Notes: a model not told the origin generated them from the sequence alone. A stretch of 57,794 nt of DNA from Oscillospiraceae bacterium (GCA_020025655.1 JAHHRR010000007.1:1-57794); one strand, 5' to 3'; shown: positions 15,752 through 24,033, counted from the first letter of the stretch. Program-made: numbers and translations.

Positions 15752-17728
15752 ATGGGTTACGAGATAGATGCCCGAGAGCAGTATCAGGCAGCATTGAAGG
15801 CCGGAAAAAAACAGTACCGAGAAGATATCCATAACGGAAATTATCCGTACCTTCAGGTTCTCGATGAGATACTTGACGGCAGTATGATTGCAGGCCAGCT
15901 GTCACTTGGACTGCTGGAAATCCCGTCTAAAATGATAGTAGGCACTAAAACTGCCGGCAGAACTACGGCTTTTGCTTCAAACTTTATGCCGCTGCTTTCA
16001 GAAGGCTCCGAGTTCGGTGCAAAATGGATGCAGCTCTGCTCTGCCCATCTCAGCGACGAGGGCATAAGAGATCCTATCAAATGCTATGAGTATCTGGGAA
16101 GATTTTATGTTCTGGAGGGCAACAAACGTGTAAGCGTTTTTAAAAGCTATGGCGCACCCTCTATTCCTGCCTATGTTACAAGACTTATACCTACCTATTC
16201 GGATGATGAGGAAATCAGAAGCTATTATGAGTTTATGCGCTACTATCCGCTGACAAAGCTGTATCAGCTCCGCTTTACACAGCCCGGCAGCTTTCCGAAG
16301 CTTCAGACAGCACTGGGCTATGAAGTAAACCACAAATGGACGGAAGACGAAAAGCGTGTGTTCCTCTCCGGATTTTATAACTTCGAGACAGCGTTCAACA
16401 GGCTTAAAAATCCTGCGCTGCAGGTTACGGCGGCTGATGCGCTGCTGGTATGGCTGAAAGTCTATCCGTTTGATGATCTGCGGTTCAGAGCGCCATCGGA
16501 CCTTACAGCTGCTTTGCAGACAATCTGGCAGGATATAGGCGTGCTTGTAAAAGAAGAGCCTATCGAGGTAAGCACTGAACCAAATGAGACAGAACCTGAG
16601 ACAAACTTCCTTGAAAAGCTTAAAACCTCCGTGTTTCCCACAAAATCAAGGCTGAAGATTGCTTTTATCCATGAGCTGACCCCCAGAAAGAGTAACTGGG
16701 TGAGAAGCCACGAAGTTGGACGGAAGAGAATGGAAGCCGCACTGGGAGATCAGGTGGAGACTGTTGTATATATGGATGTGGGTAACGCCGAGAGAGCTGA
16801 TACCGCAATGGAAGATGCTATCAAAGACGGCGCACAGGTTATATTTACAACTACTCCGCCGCTTATCGGTGCCTGCCGCAAGGCCGCAGTGCAGCATCCT
16901 GATGTTAAGATATTAAACTGCTCGGTGTCCATGCCGTATACAGGCGTAAGAACTTATTACGGCCGGATATATGAGGGTAAATTTATTTCCGGAGCTATTG
17001 CAGGCGCAATAAGCAGAAACGATCATATAGGCTATATTGCAAGCTATCCTATTTTCGGTGTTCCGGCAGGCATAAATGCTTTTGCACTTGGCGCCCAGCT
17101 CACAAATCCCAGAGCAAGAATAGACCTCAGGTGGTCGTGTGTGCCGGGAGATCATCTTGATGAAATGAAGGAAATGGGAATTGACGTTGTTTCCACACTG
17201 GATATTCCGGTAAGAGACTGGGAGAGCGGTAACTGGGGTACATTCAAGATAAAACCTGACGGTACAACCGAAATACTGGCATCCCCTTACTGGAACTGGG
17301 GTACCTTCTATATAAAGCTGGTGCGCAGCATACTGGACGGCAGCTGGGACAGCCTTAATTCCAGCCCCGACGGTCAGCGTGCCATTAACTACTGGTGGGG
17401 AATGGCAAGCGGAGTTGTAGGCATAAAGCGCACAAATGCAATTCCTGCCGGAGTCAGCGCACTTGCTAAAATAATCCAGAACAGTATCGTAAATGACAGC
17501 ATTACGCCTTTCCACCGACCGATACTGTCTCAGGATGGAGTGGTAAGAAATGACGGCAGCAGAGACTTCACCTATGAAGAGATTCTGAATATGGACTGGC
17601 TGTGTGATAATGTAGACGGCGGAATACCGGAATTTGATATCCTTACCCCTAAAGGACAGGCAATAGCCAGACTGCAGGGAATATACAGGGACGATATACC
17701 GCCTGAGATTGAAGGTGTTCTGTTATGA
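15752..17728 (+). CDS. Cytosolic BMP-family ligand-binding protein with N-terminal ParB-like domain
   Basis: This 658-residue protein has two parts. Residues 1-260 contain a ParB/sulfiredoxin-like segment (LEGNKRVSVFKSYG near 121-134, then IPAYVTRLIP). Residues about 300-640 match the BMP/PnrA basic membrane lipoprotein family, which bind purine nucleosides for ABC uptake (KIAFIHELTPRKSNWVRSH; TTTPPLIGACRKAA; GRIYEGKFISGAIAGAI; GYIASYPIFGVPAGINAFALGA). Unlike classic BMP proteins there is no signal peptide or lipobox, so it should stay in the cytosol, and no permease genes are nearby. AAAGGAGA precedes the ATG. Its last four bases overlap the metallophosphoesterase start. A sensory role is plausible but unproven. 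Confidence 0.8.
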   Translation: MGYEIDAREQYQAALKAGKKQYREDIHNGNYPYLQVLDEILDGSMIAGQLSLGLLEIPSKMIVGTKTAGRTTAFASNFMPLLSEGSEFGAKWMQLCSAHLSDEGIRDPIKCYEYLGRFYVLEGNKRVSVFKSYGAPSIPAYVTRLIPTYSDDEEIRSYYEFMRYYPLTKLYQLRFTQPGSFPKLQTALGYEVNHKWTEDEKRVFLSGFYNFETAFNRLKNPALQVTAADALLVWLKVYPFDDLRFRAPSDLTAALQTIWQDIGVLVKEEPIEVSTEPNETEPETNFLEKLKTSVFPTKSRLKIAFIHELTPRKSNWVRSHEVGRKRMEAALGDQVETVVYMDVGNAERADTAMEDAIKDGAQVIFTTTPPLIGACRKAAVQHPDVKILNCSVSMPYTGVRTYYGRIYEGKFISGAIAGAISRNDHIGYIASYPIFGVPAGINAFALGAQLTNPRARIDLRWSCVPGDHLDEMKEMGIDVVSTLDIPVRDWESGNWGTFKIKPDGTTEILASPYWNWGTFYIKLVRSILDGSWDSLNSSPDGQRAINYWWGMASGVVGIKRTNAIPAGVSALAKIIQNSIVNDSITPFHRPILSQDGVVRNDGSRDFTYEEILNMDWLCDNVDGGIPEFDILTPKGQAIARLQGIYRDDIPPEIEGVLL

Positions 17729-18315
17729 AGCTTCTTTTGCTGTCAGACCATGAAAGCCCTTATCTGTGGGATTATTACCAGCCGGGAAGATTAAAAAAGT
17801 ATGATCTGATACTATCCTGCGGAGACCTTAAGGCTGATTATCTCAGCTTTATTGTAACCATGAGCAACCGTCCGCTTCTTTATGTACCGGGAAACCATGA
17901 TGCAAACTATAATGTACATCCGCCCGAGGGCTGTACCTGTATAGATGACAAGATATATGTACACAACGGCCTCAGAATTCTGGGTCTGGGCGGAAGTCCG
18001 GTGTATAACGGCGGCCCAAATCAGTATACTGAGCGGCAGATGAACTGGCGCATTAAAAGGCTGGGACTTAAAATAAAAATGGCAGGCGGAGTGGATATTG
18101 TACTCACCCATGCTCCGGCTGCCGGCTACGGAGACGCAACTGACTATGCCCATAGGGGCTTTGAATGTCTGAATGAACTTATGGATAAGTATAAGCCGCA
18201 ATTCCTTATTCACGGCCATGTGCATATGAATTACGGCCACAATATCCCCAGAGAGCTGGAGCGTGGCGGCACAAGAATTATAAATGCCTATGAGCGCTAT
18301 GAAATTGATATCTGA
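17725..18315 (+). CDS. Metallophosphoesterase
   Basis: This 196-residue calcineurin-type phosphoesterase starts inside the preceding gene (ATGA overlap), so the two are translationally coupled. Motifs in order: LLLSDHES (about 4-11), SCGDLKADY (about 31-39), GNHDANYN (about 57-64), LTHAP (about 129-133) and HGHVHMNYG (about 162-170). The first motif is DHE rather than the usual DxH, so one metal ligand may differ. The family cleaves phosphodiesters or phosphomonoesters with two metal ions. Coupling to a nucleoside-binding-like protein suggests a nucleotide substrate, which is inference. Confidence 0.88.
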   Translation: MKLLLLSDHESPYLWDYYQPGRLKKYDLILSCGDLKADYLSFIVTMSNRPLLYVPGNHDANYNVHPPEGCTCIDDKIYVHNGLRILGLGGSPVYNGGPNQYTERQMNWRIKRLGLKIKMAGGVDIVLTHAPAAGYGDATDYAHRGFECLNELMDKYKPQFLIHGHVHMNYGHNIPRELERGGTRIINAYERYEIDI

Positions 18316-18316
18316 T

Positions 18317-18347
18317 AAAAAACACCGCCTTATGTGCGGTGTTTTTT
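18317..18347 (+). terminator. Terminator of the BMP-domain/metallophosphoesterase operon
   Basis: AAAAAACACCGC and GCGGTGTTTTTT form a 12-bp stem ending in T residues, two bases after the stop codon. Confidence 0.92.
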
Positions 18348-18720
18348 CAATAAATATGCAGTAAAACTGAATATCACATGGGATTGACGTAAAAAGTAAA
18401 TAAGAGGAATTTGCACTTTTGTAGAACCTGCCTAGGACTAAATCAGCTTTAGATAAAATCTATACTTTATATAATTCTTTTATCTGAAAACAAGCAGACT
18501 GTATTCTGCAAGAATACCGTAGTTTGTATATAAAATGTTTTAAAACTAGTGCAAATTGAGTTCTTTCAGATAAAATTAGAAAATATTGTAAATAACAATT
18601 CCCCATAACAAACAGGGAATTTCAGTATAAAAAAATCAACATAAACTGCCCGATTAGTGACTTCTAACTACACCCTTTCTGCCATTGATTACAAAAAAAT
18701 AATATTATTCATCAGCGGTA
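18348..18720. other. AT-rich intergenic stretch, no gene seen
   Basis: About 370 bases with frequent stops in all frames and no ribosome binding site followed by an ORF. A small dyad, TTCCC/GGGAA around 18600-18622, is the only structure noted. It could carry upstream promoter or regulator sites for the reductase pair, but I see no specific signal. Confidence 0.5.
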
Positions 18721-18750
18721 TTGACATTTGTGCAATAGAGAGTAAACTCG
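18721..18750 (+). promoter_or_regulatory. Promoter of the tandem reductases overlapped by candidate TetR operator, copy 4
   Basis: TTGACA (18721-18726) is followed after 16 bases by TAAACT (18743-18748, 4 of 6 to consensus). AGAGTAAACTCG at 18739-18750 carries the GAGTA-core and covers the -10 element, an ideal place for a repressor. The start codon is 50 bases downstream. Confidence 0.55.
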
Positions 18751-18800
18751 GCTTTGTCAAATTAAACAGAAAAAAGCATGATTGAAAGGGATGAAAGTTA

Positions 18801-19754
18801 ATGAAAATTGCCATGATAGGCTCCGGTGCGGCAGGCAGTGTATTTGCAGCTTACCTTAAAAAAGGCGGAGCGGATCTATACCTTGTTGATAAATACAAAG
18901 CCCATATGCAGCAGATAGAGGAAAACGGACTCAGATTCATTTCCCCCGAGGGAGAAGAGGTTCTAAAGGGCTTCCACACTTCGGATTCAGCTGTAAATAT
19001 AGGAAAAATGGATATTGTGATTCTGATGGTCAAAGCCACTCAGAGCGACGATGTAATGCCTGATGTGCTTTCAGCCATAGGTGATGATACTGTTCTTGTA
19101 TCTCTCCAGAACGGTCTTGGTAATGAGAATATTCTGTCACGCTATCTGCCGAAAAACAGAATAATCTGCGGCTTCGGCACAATAGGAACCGAGCTTCCTC
19201 AGCCTGGTACCTGCGTTTCAAAGCCTGAATCCGGTGTCATTATGAATTTCGGTGCAGCTGAAAAATCAGAACTTTGCGACAGCGTCGGAAATTATCTTCA
19301 GGATTGCTTTATAAAAGGCGGCTGTGAGGCAAGATATGTGGAAAACATCAAGCCGCTTATATGGAAAAAGGCTATTTCAAACTCAGGTTACAACACTTTA
19401 AGCGCCATGACAGCCTTAAATGTGGGAAATCTTCTGGCCGACGAAAGAGGACAGAAGCTTATAAAGAAAGTCTGGGAGGAAGGCTGCTGCGTCGCTGAGG
19501 CTGACGGAGCGGGAGACCTCAGAGGCGAGATGGAAAAGGAACTTCCGAGACTTCAGGAGGGCTTTAAGACCTACTACCCCTCTATGGCTCAGGATATGCT
19601 GATGCACCAGAGAAAGACAGAGATTTCGGTTCTGAACGGCGCAATCGCTGAGTACGGAAGAAAGTACGGAATTCCCACTCCTTATAATCAGATGCTAACT
19701 GATCTTGTGTCCTGTATAGAAAGCAATTACGAAAACAGGTATAAAAAAGCATAA
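18801..19754 (+). CDS. Ketopantoate reductase-family oxidoreductase (ApbA/PanE-like), copy 1
   Basis: This 317-residue protein has the PanE layout: Rossmann motif GSGAAGSVFAAYL (about 7-19), the catalytic-Lys region WKKAISNSGYNTLSA (about 191-205) and the conserved end PSMAQDMLMHQRKTEISVLNGAI with GIPTPYN. The family reduces 2-keto acids such as ketopantoate with NADPH. A second copy follows after 21 bases, and no panB, panC or panD is nearby, so pantothenate synthesis is unlikely to be the role. AAAGGG precedes the ATG. A candidate operator of the TetR regulator covers its promoter. I therefore infer a catabolic dehydrogenase of a hydroxy or keto acid. Confidence 0.88.
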   Translation: MKIAMIGSGAAGSVFAAYLKKGGADLYLVDKYKAHMQQIEENGLRFISPEGEEVLKGFHTSDSAVNIGKMDIVILMVKATQSDDVMPDVLSAIGDDTVLVSLQNGLGNENILSRYLPKNRIICGFGTIGTELPQPGTCVSKPESGVIMNFGAAEKSELCDSVGNYLQDCFIKGGCEARYVENIKPLIWKKAISNSGYNTLSAMTALNVGNLLADERGQKLIKKVWEEGCCVAEADGAGDLRGEMEKELPRLQEGFKTYYPSMAQDMLMHQRKTEISVLNGAIAEYGRKYGIPTPYNQMLTDLVSCIESNYENRYKKA

Positions 19755-19775
19755 TAAATAACAGGAGGTTATATT

Positions 19776-20756
19776 ATGAAAATAGCAATGTACGGTTCCG
19801 GAGCAGCAGGCAGCGTATTTGCCTCTTATCTGCGTATGGGCGGCGCCGATATGGTGCTTATTGACAGATACAAGGAACATATGGACAAGATTGCAAAGGA
19901 TGGTATGAACTTTACCATTCACCATAATGTTGACGGCGAGTTTGTTGACGATGTACGCCAGCTTACCGGATTTACAACCTACACCGATGCAAAAGACTGC
20001 GGTGTAGTTGATATAATTATCTTCATGACCAAGGCAACTCAGCTGGATCAGGCAGTTCAGGATGCACAGCCCTGCATCGGCCCCAATACCGTCGCAGTTT
20101 CCCTTATTAACGGTCTTGGCAACGATGACACTCTGCTTAAGTATCTGCCCAAAAGCCGCTGCGTAATCGGCTCTGGTGTTCTGGGTACTGCACTCACCGG
20201 CCCCGGTGCCTGCGTATCTACTCCGGCCGCAGGTGTTCAGATGAACTTCGGCGGAATTGAGCGCTCCGAGCTGAGCGACAAGGCCTGTGAGTACATGGAG
20301 CAGGCTTTCCGCAACGGCGGCTGCGATGCCTACTGGAGAAAAGACGACATTTACTACTATGTCTGGAAAAAGGTTCTTGTAAACTCCACCGTCAACACTG
20401 TATGCACAGTTTTAAGACTTAAAATCAATCAGGTCGGTGCAGACAAATACGGCAATATGCTCTTTGAAGAGGTTGCAAGAGAGGCTGCTGCGGTTGCAAC
20501 TGCAAGAGGCACCAAGATTGACGCCGACGACTTCATTAACCATGATCTGATGGATGTTATTAAGAACGTCGGTGACTATTACCCCTCAATGTGCCAGGAT
20601 GCTCTGATGCATAAGCGTCAGACAGAAATTTCCGTTCTTAACGGAAAGATTGCCGAGTACGGTAAAGAACTGGGCATCCCCACTCCTGCCAATGAGATTT
20701 TAACTCAGATCGTTTCTGCTATCCAGAATAACTACGATCTGCAGTATGTAGGATAA
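19776..20756 (+). CDS. Ketopantoate reductase-family oxidoreductase (ApbA/PanE-like), copy 2
   Basis: This 326-residue protein is clearly paralogous to its upstream neighbour: YGSGAAGSVFASYLRMGGAD at the start, WKKVLVNSTVNTV near 194, and SMCQDALMHKRQTEISVLNG near 269. It differs in an insertion after residue about 45 (HNVDGEFVDDVRQL). GGAGG precedes the ATG, 21 bases after copy 1, and a terminator at 20768 closes the pair. Two diverged copies could form a heteromer or act on successive or stereoisomeric substrates; neither can be told from the sequence alone. Confidence 0.88.
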   Translation: MKIAMYGSGAAGSVFASYLRMGGADMVLIDRYKEHMDKIAKDGMNFTIHHNVDGEFVDDVRQLTGFTTYTDAKDCGVVDIIIFMTKATQLDQAVQDAQPCIGPNTVAVSLINGLGNDDTLLKYLPKSRCVIGSGVLGTALTGPGACVSTPAAGVQMNFGGIERSELSDKACEYMEQAFRNGGCDAYWRKDDIYYYVWKKVLVNSTVNTVCTVLRLKINQVGADKYGNMLFEEVAREAAAVATARGTKIDADDFINHDLMDVIKNVGDYYPSMCQDALMHKRQTEISVLNGKIAEYGKELGIPTPANEILTQIVSAIQNNYDLQYVG

Positions 20757-20767
20757 TTCAATAAATT

Positions 20768-20827
20768 AAGCACAGCTTTGAATCTGTTCTCTTGCGAGGC
20801 ATGGTTTGAGGCTGTGCTTTTTATTTT
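20768..20827 (+). terminator. Terminator of the reductase pair
   Basis: AAGCACAGC (20768-20776) and GCTGTGCTT (20811-20819) pair around a long loop, followed by TTTATTTT. Confidence 0.7.
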
Positions 20828-20835
20828 CAAGACCA

Positions 20836-20863
20836 TTGCCGAATATAAAAACTGTGATATAAT
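20836..20863 (+). promoter_or_regulatory. Promoter of the isochorismatase-family gene
   Basis: TTGCCG (20836-20841), 16 bases, then TATAAT (20858-20863) with an upstream TG that makes an extended -10. The same string TGTGATATAATTAAG occurs at the secA promoter. Confidence 0.65.
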
Positions 20864-20987
20864 TAAGACAGCAAGGCTGTACAGAACAGGACAAAGCGGA
20901 CTGATAAACAAAATACTGCACAAAAATGTCCGATAATGAAACGTGCAGGCAAGCACAGCGAAAATAATTCTGCAAAGGAGCGATTTT

Positions 20988-21617
20988 ATGAAAGACACTG
21001 CACTTATTGTTATAGATATGCAGAGAGGATTTTTAAATGAGGAATCCACCTGCTACATTAAAGGCGCAAAGGCTACCGTGCCGAATTGCGCCAGAATGAT
21101 AAGAGGATGCAGAGATATGGGTATTCCCGTATTCTTTGTCAACAGGCTCTATCGTGCAAACGGAAGCGATGTTGAGCATACAAGATTCCACGGCTGGCTC
21201 AAGGGCGGCAAGCCCATAAGCCCGGGCTGTGATGAGAGCATTTCTTCTGATATGCCGGAGGAGTTCTGCCCCTGCGAAAAGGACTATTTTATTAAAAAAC
21301 CCAGATTTTCAGCATTTTTCCAGACAGAACTGGACATCGTTCTGAGACGCCTCGGAGTGCGGAATGTTATCCTTATCGGTACTACCACGCCTAACTGCAT
21401 CCGCACCAGCTGCTATGACGGAATTTCACTTGAGTACAATGTGGCAGTTGTAAGCGACTGCACTTCTTCTGCTACCGACGAGATACAGAAATCAAATCTC
21501 CGTGACATGGAAAACATAGGCGCACAGATAATTACCTCGGAAGGCTTCCTCAGCGGAGAGGAAGTACTCAGAGACAGTACGGCTATCGTGCAGGAGTATG
21601 TGAAAGAACAGGAATAA
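20988..21617 (+). CDS. Isochorismatase-family cysteine hydrolase
   Basis: The start is the ATG at 20988 (209 residues), preceded by AAAGGAG; a longer reading from 20943 lacks a ribosome site. The catalytic triad of the family is visible: Asp in LIVIDMQRGF (about 9), Lys in FIKKPRFSAF (about 102) and Cys in TTTPNCIRTSCYD (about 137). These enzymes hydrolyse amides, imides or nicotinamide-like bonds, rarely isochorismate itself outside siderophore clusters. It has its own promoter just after the reductase pair and may cleave an amide in the same pathway; the substrate is unknown. Confidence 0.88.
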   Translation: MKDTALIVIDMQRGFLNEESTCYIKGAKATVPNCARMIRGCRDMGIPVFFVNRLYRANGSDVEHTRFHGWLKGGKPISPGCDESISSDMPEEFCPCEKDYFIKKPRFSAFFQTELDIVLRRLGVRNVILIGTTTPNCIRTSCYDGISLEYNVAVVSDCTSSATDEIQKSNLRDMENIGAQIITSEGFLSGEEVLRDSTAIVQEYVKEQE

Positions 21618-21750
21618 TAAATATTCTTATGGCAGAATAAGAAAAATTCAGAGCAAAATAGTTCCATATGTCAAAAAATAGCGAGAAGTCATGCTTGAAT
21701 TAAACCTTAAAGTATGGCATACTTAAGATACGGTAAGTTGAAAAATCAAT

Positions 21751-21824
21751 CTTCGGAGAAATGAATCTGCCGAAGTAAAAAAGTTCTCCGCAAGGTAATA
21801 CAAAACGGGTATGACCTGGGAGAA
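21751..21824 (+). ncRNA. Candidate cis-regulatory leader RNA with competing stems
   Basis: TTCTCC (21784-21789) can pair with either GGAGAA at 21755-21760 or GGAGAA at 21819-21824, so the two folds exclude each other. The first fold also competes with CTTCGG/CCGAAG (21751-21756 with 21770-21775). The second fold nests AGGT/ACCT (21793-21796, 21814-21817) and ATAC/GTAT (21798-21801, 21809-21812). The AAGGAGGA ribosome site begins nine bases after the element. I do not recognise a known riboswitch class. Confidence 0.45.
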
Positions 21825-21848
21825 AATTTATTAAGGAGGATATCCGGC

Positions 21849-22736
21849 ATGAAAAAAACCACAAAAATTCTGAGCGTACTGATGGTTCTTGTTATGGCAG
21901 CAGCTTTAATGTCTACAATGGCATTTGCAGCACCTGAGCATAACTGGGATGCAGAGAATCCTGAAGCAGTATGGGCAGACGACTATTCAAGCTGCACGGT
22001 TAGACTTAACTGCCTTGATGAAGGCTGTGAGGCAAAGGCTGAAAAGTTCTATACCGCCAAAAACCACGAAATCAAGTCTGAAGTTGTACCTCCTACCTGC
22101 ACAGAAGACGGCTATACCCGCCACACAATTGTGGACCCCAATACCTACTGGTCCAACGGCCTTTATGTTGACAGCGATGTAGTTCCCGCTACCGGTCACA
22201 ATACCACCATCACCGAAACTGTTGACATTGCAAACAAGAAGTACACTGTTGTAACAAGCTGCAATGACTGTGATTACAGCTTTACAGAAGTATACGATAT
22301 CGTAGAAACTGTACAGCAGCCCACCTGCACCGAGGACGGCTTCAAAAAGTACGCCGCAGTTGTAGGTGATACCAATGTTGAGCTGACAGACTATACCGAG
22401 GTCATTCCTGCACTGGGACACGATGTGGGCGAGGGCAAGTTTGCTCCTACCGGTGATGTATGGTTCCACTACCAGCACTGCAAGCGCTGCGATAAGAATG
22501 TTAACCCCCAGCCTCACGAGTGGGGCGAGTGGAAGGTAACCAAGGAACCCACTGACCACGAGAGGGGCGAAGCCATCCAGTTCTGCAAGGTCTGCGGCGG
22601 AAATCAGACTTGCGAGATCCCTGCAAGAACTCCTCAGACCGGTGATGACAGTATGCTCGGCCTGTGGGTAGGCCTGCTGATCCTTTCCGGCGGTGCAGCT
22701 GTTTCTCTTGCCGTTAGAAAGAGAAAAGAACACTGA
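21849..22736 (+). CDS. Secreted repeat protein with sortase-type C-terminus
   Basis: This 295-residue protein has a signal peptide (MKKTTKILS, hydrophobic core, likely cleavage after MAFA at about 27). The body has repeated units beginning PTCTEDGY (about 83) and PTCTEDGF (about 159) and ending in PATGH or PALGH, a cysteine-containing repeat common in Clostridia surface proteins. The end is TPQTGDD, a hydrophobic stretch and RKRKEH, a sortase sorting signal in which Thr replaces the usual Leu or Asn. It is probably wall-anchored. A structured leader lies upstream and a strong terminator follows. Function beyond surface location is unknown. Confidence 0.8.
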   Translation: MKKTTKILSVLMVLVMAAALMSTMAFAAPEHNWDAENPEAVWADDYSSCTVRLNCLDEGCEAKAEKFYTAKNHEIKSEVVPPTCTEDGYTRHTIVDPNTYWSNGLYVDSDVVPATGHNTTITETVDIANKKYTVVTSCNDCDYSFTEVYDIVETVQQPTCTEDGFKKYAAVVGDTNVELTDYTEVIPALGHDVGEGKFAPTGDVWFHYQHCKRCDKNVNPQPHEWGEWKVTKEPTDHERGEAIQFCKVCGGNQTCEIPARTPQTGDDSMLGLWVGLLILSGGAAVSLAVRKRKEH

Positions 22737-22763
22737 TAATTAAACACACATAAAAGCTAAGAA

Positions 22764-22793
22764 AAGCCGACGGCATATGCCGTCGGCTTTTTT
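22764..22793 (+). terminator. Terminator of the surface protein gene
   Basis: AAGCCGACGGCAT pairs with ATGCCGTCGGCTT, followed by more T residues. Confidence 0.92.
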
Positions 22794-22839
22794 ATATATA
22801 ACTAGAAAATAAGTTCAGGCGGGCAGATATGCCCGTTTA

Positions 22840-24033
22840 TTATTTGAGATTATTATACTGTTCTATGGCGATAGTCAGAAGATCAAGACCCCGTATAATG
22901 TCCTCCTCCTTTAATACATAGGCCATGCGAACCTCATTCAGACCCTTGCCGGGGGTAATATAAAAGTCCTTGCCGCAGGTGAACATTACGGTTTCACCCT
23001 GATACTCAAATTCATTGAGTAGCCAGTGCTGGAACTTTTCTGCATCGTCAACGGGAAGTGCAGCCATAACATAAAAGGCACCCTTCGGCTTCTTAAATAC
23101 GATTCCGGGAATCTGACTGAGCTTTTCCACCATAATATCACGGCGGTGCTTGTATTCCCTGCGTATATCTTCAAAATATTCAGGCCCTACGCTGTAAAGC
23201 TTTGCGGCTGCGGCCTGATCTATGGTGGAAACGCAGATTCGGCACTGGCACCACTTCAGGGCATGGGCCATAAGCTCACGATTCTTGGATATTAAGACGC
23301 CGACTCTTGCGCCGCAGGCGGAAAAGCGCTTTGACACAGAGTCGATAACAACCACATTATCCTCATAGCCTTCAAACTGCAAAGCACTCATAAGGGGCTC
23401 GCCTTCATAGGTGAATTCTCTGTAAACCTCATCACAGATAAGGAACAGATTATGCTCCTTTGCGATATCCAGCATAAGCTTAAGCTCGTCCTTTGAAAGT
23501 ACGCAGCCGGTGGGGTTGCCGGGATTTGTAAGAAGTATAGCTCTGCTGTGCTCATTTATGCAGGCTTCGACCCGTTCCCTTACGGCATAGCGGTAGCCCT
23601 CGTCGGGTGAGGTGGTAATGGGATGAATTGAAGCTCCGGCAAGAGTTACGGCGGTGTGATAGTTAGCGTAATAGGGTTCGGGTGAAATAACCTCGTCACC
23701 GTCATCCAGAATAGCAGCCATCAGCATCTGAATGGCCTCGCTGCCGCCGAAAGTTGTGAGTATATTTTCATCCTCAAGCTCAACTCCGATATTGCGGAAG
23801 TAGCCCTCAACAGCATGGATAAGCTCAGGCAGTCCGGGTGGGTCGCAGTATTTCAGAACAGGCTCGTTAAAGTCCCTGAGAACATCATAATAGGCCTTTG
23901 GCGTGAGAATATCGGGCTGACCGATATTGAGGTGATATATCTTTTTACCCCGGGCTTCTGCGGCATTTGCCTCACCGGTAAACACAAGCAGAGGGGATTG
24001 ATTGCATTTTTCTATTTTAGATGAAAATTTCAT
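22840..24033 (-). CDS. Class I pyridoxal-phosphate aminotransferase (aspartate aminotransferase-like)
   Basis: This 397-residue fold-type I enzyme swaps amino groups between amino and keto acids. Visible signatures: HLNIGQPDI (about 34-42), the NPGNPTGCVLS motif (about 170-180), CDEVYREFTY (about 200-209) and the cofactor Lys in DSVSKRFSACGARVGVLIS (about 231-249). AAAGGAGG precedes the ATG. It stands alone between convergent and divergent neighbours. Amino-acid preference is not readable; aspartate, aromatic and MalY-like members all share these motifs. Confidence 0.92.
   Translation of the reverse strand: MKFSSKIEKCNQSPLLVFTGEANAAEARGKKIYHLNIGQPDILTPKAYYDVLRDFNEPVLKYCDPPGLPELIHAVEGYFRNIGVELEDENILTTFGGSEAIQMLMAAILDDGDEVISPEPYYANYHTAVTLAGASIHPITTSPDEGYRYAVRERVEACINEHSRAILLTNPGNPTGCVLSKDELKLMLDIAKEHNLFLICDEVYREFTYEGEPLMSALQFEGYEDNVVVIDSVSKRFSACGARVGVLISKNRELMAHALKWCQCRICVSTIDQAAAAKLYSVGPEYFEDIRREYKHRRDIMVEKLSQIPGIVFKKPKGAFYVMAALPVDDAEKFQHWLLNEFEYQGETVMFTCGKDFYITPGKGLNEVRMAYVLKEEDIIRGLDLLTIAIEQYNNLK

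Noticed and set aside
18801..20756. Pantothenate biosynthesis genes (true panE)
   Set aside because: Two diverged copies, no pan neighbours and a catabolic setting make biosynthesis unlikely; the gene symbol was left empty.
21751..21824. Glycine riboswitch, suggested by a GGAGAA...CCGAAG...TTCTCC order
   Set aside because: The order vaguely resembles the glycine aptamer, but the conserved core between and after these elements does not match, and the downstream gene is a surface protein.
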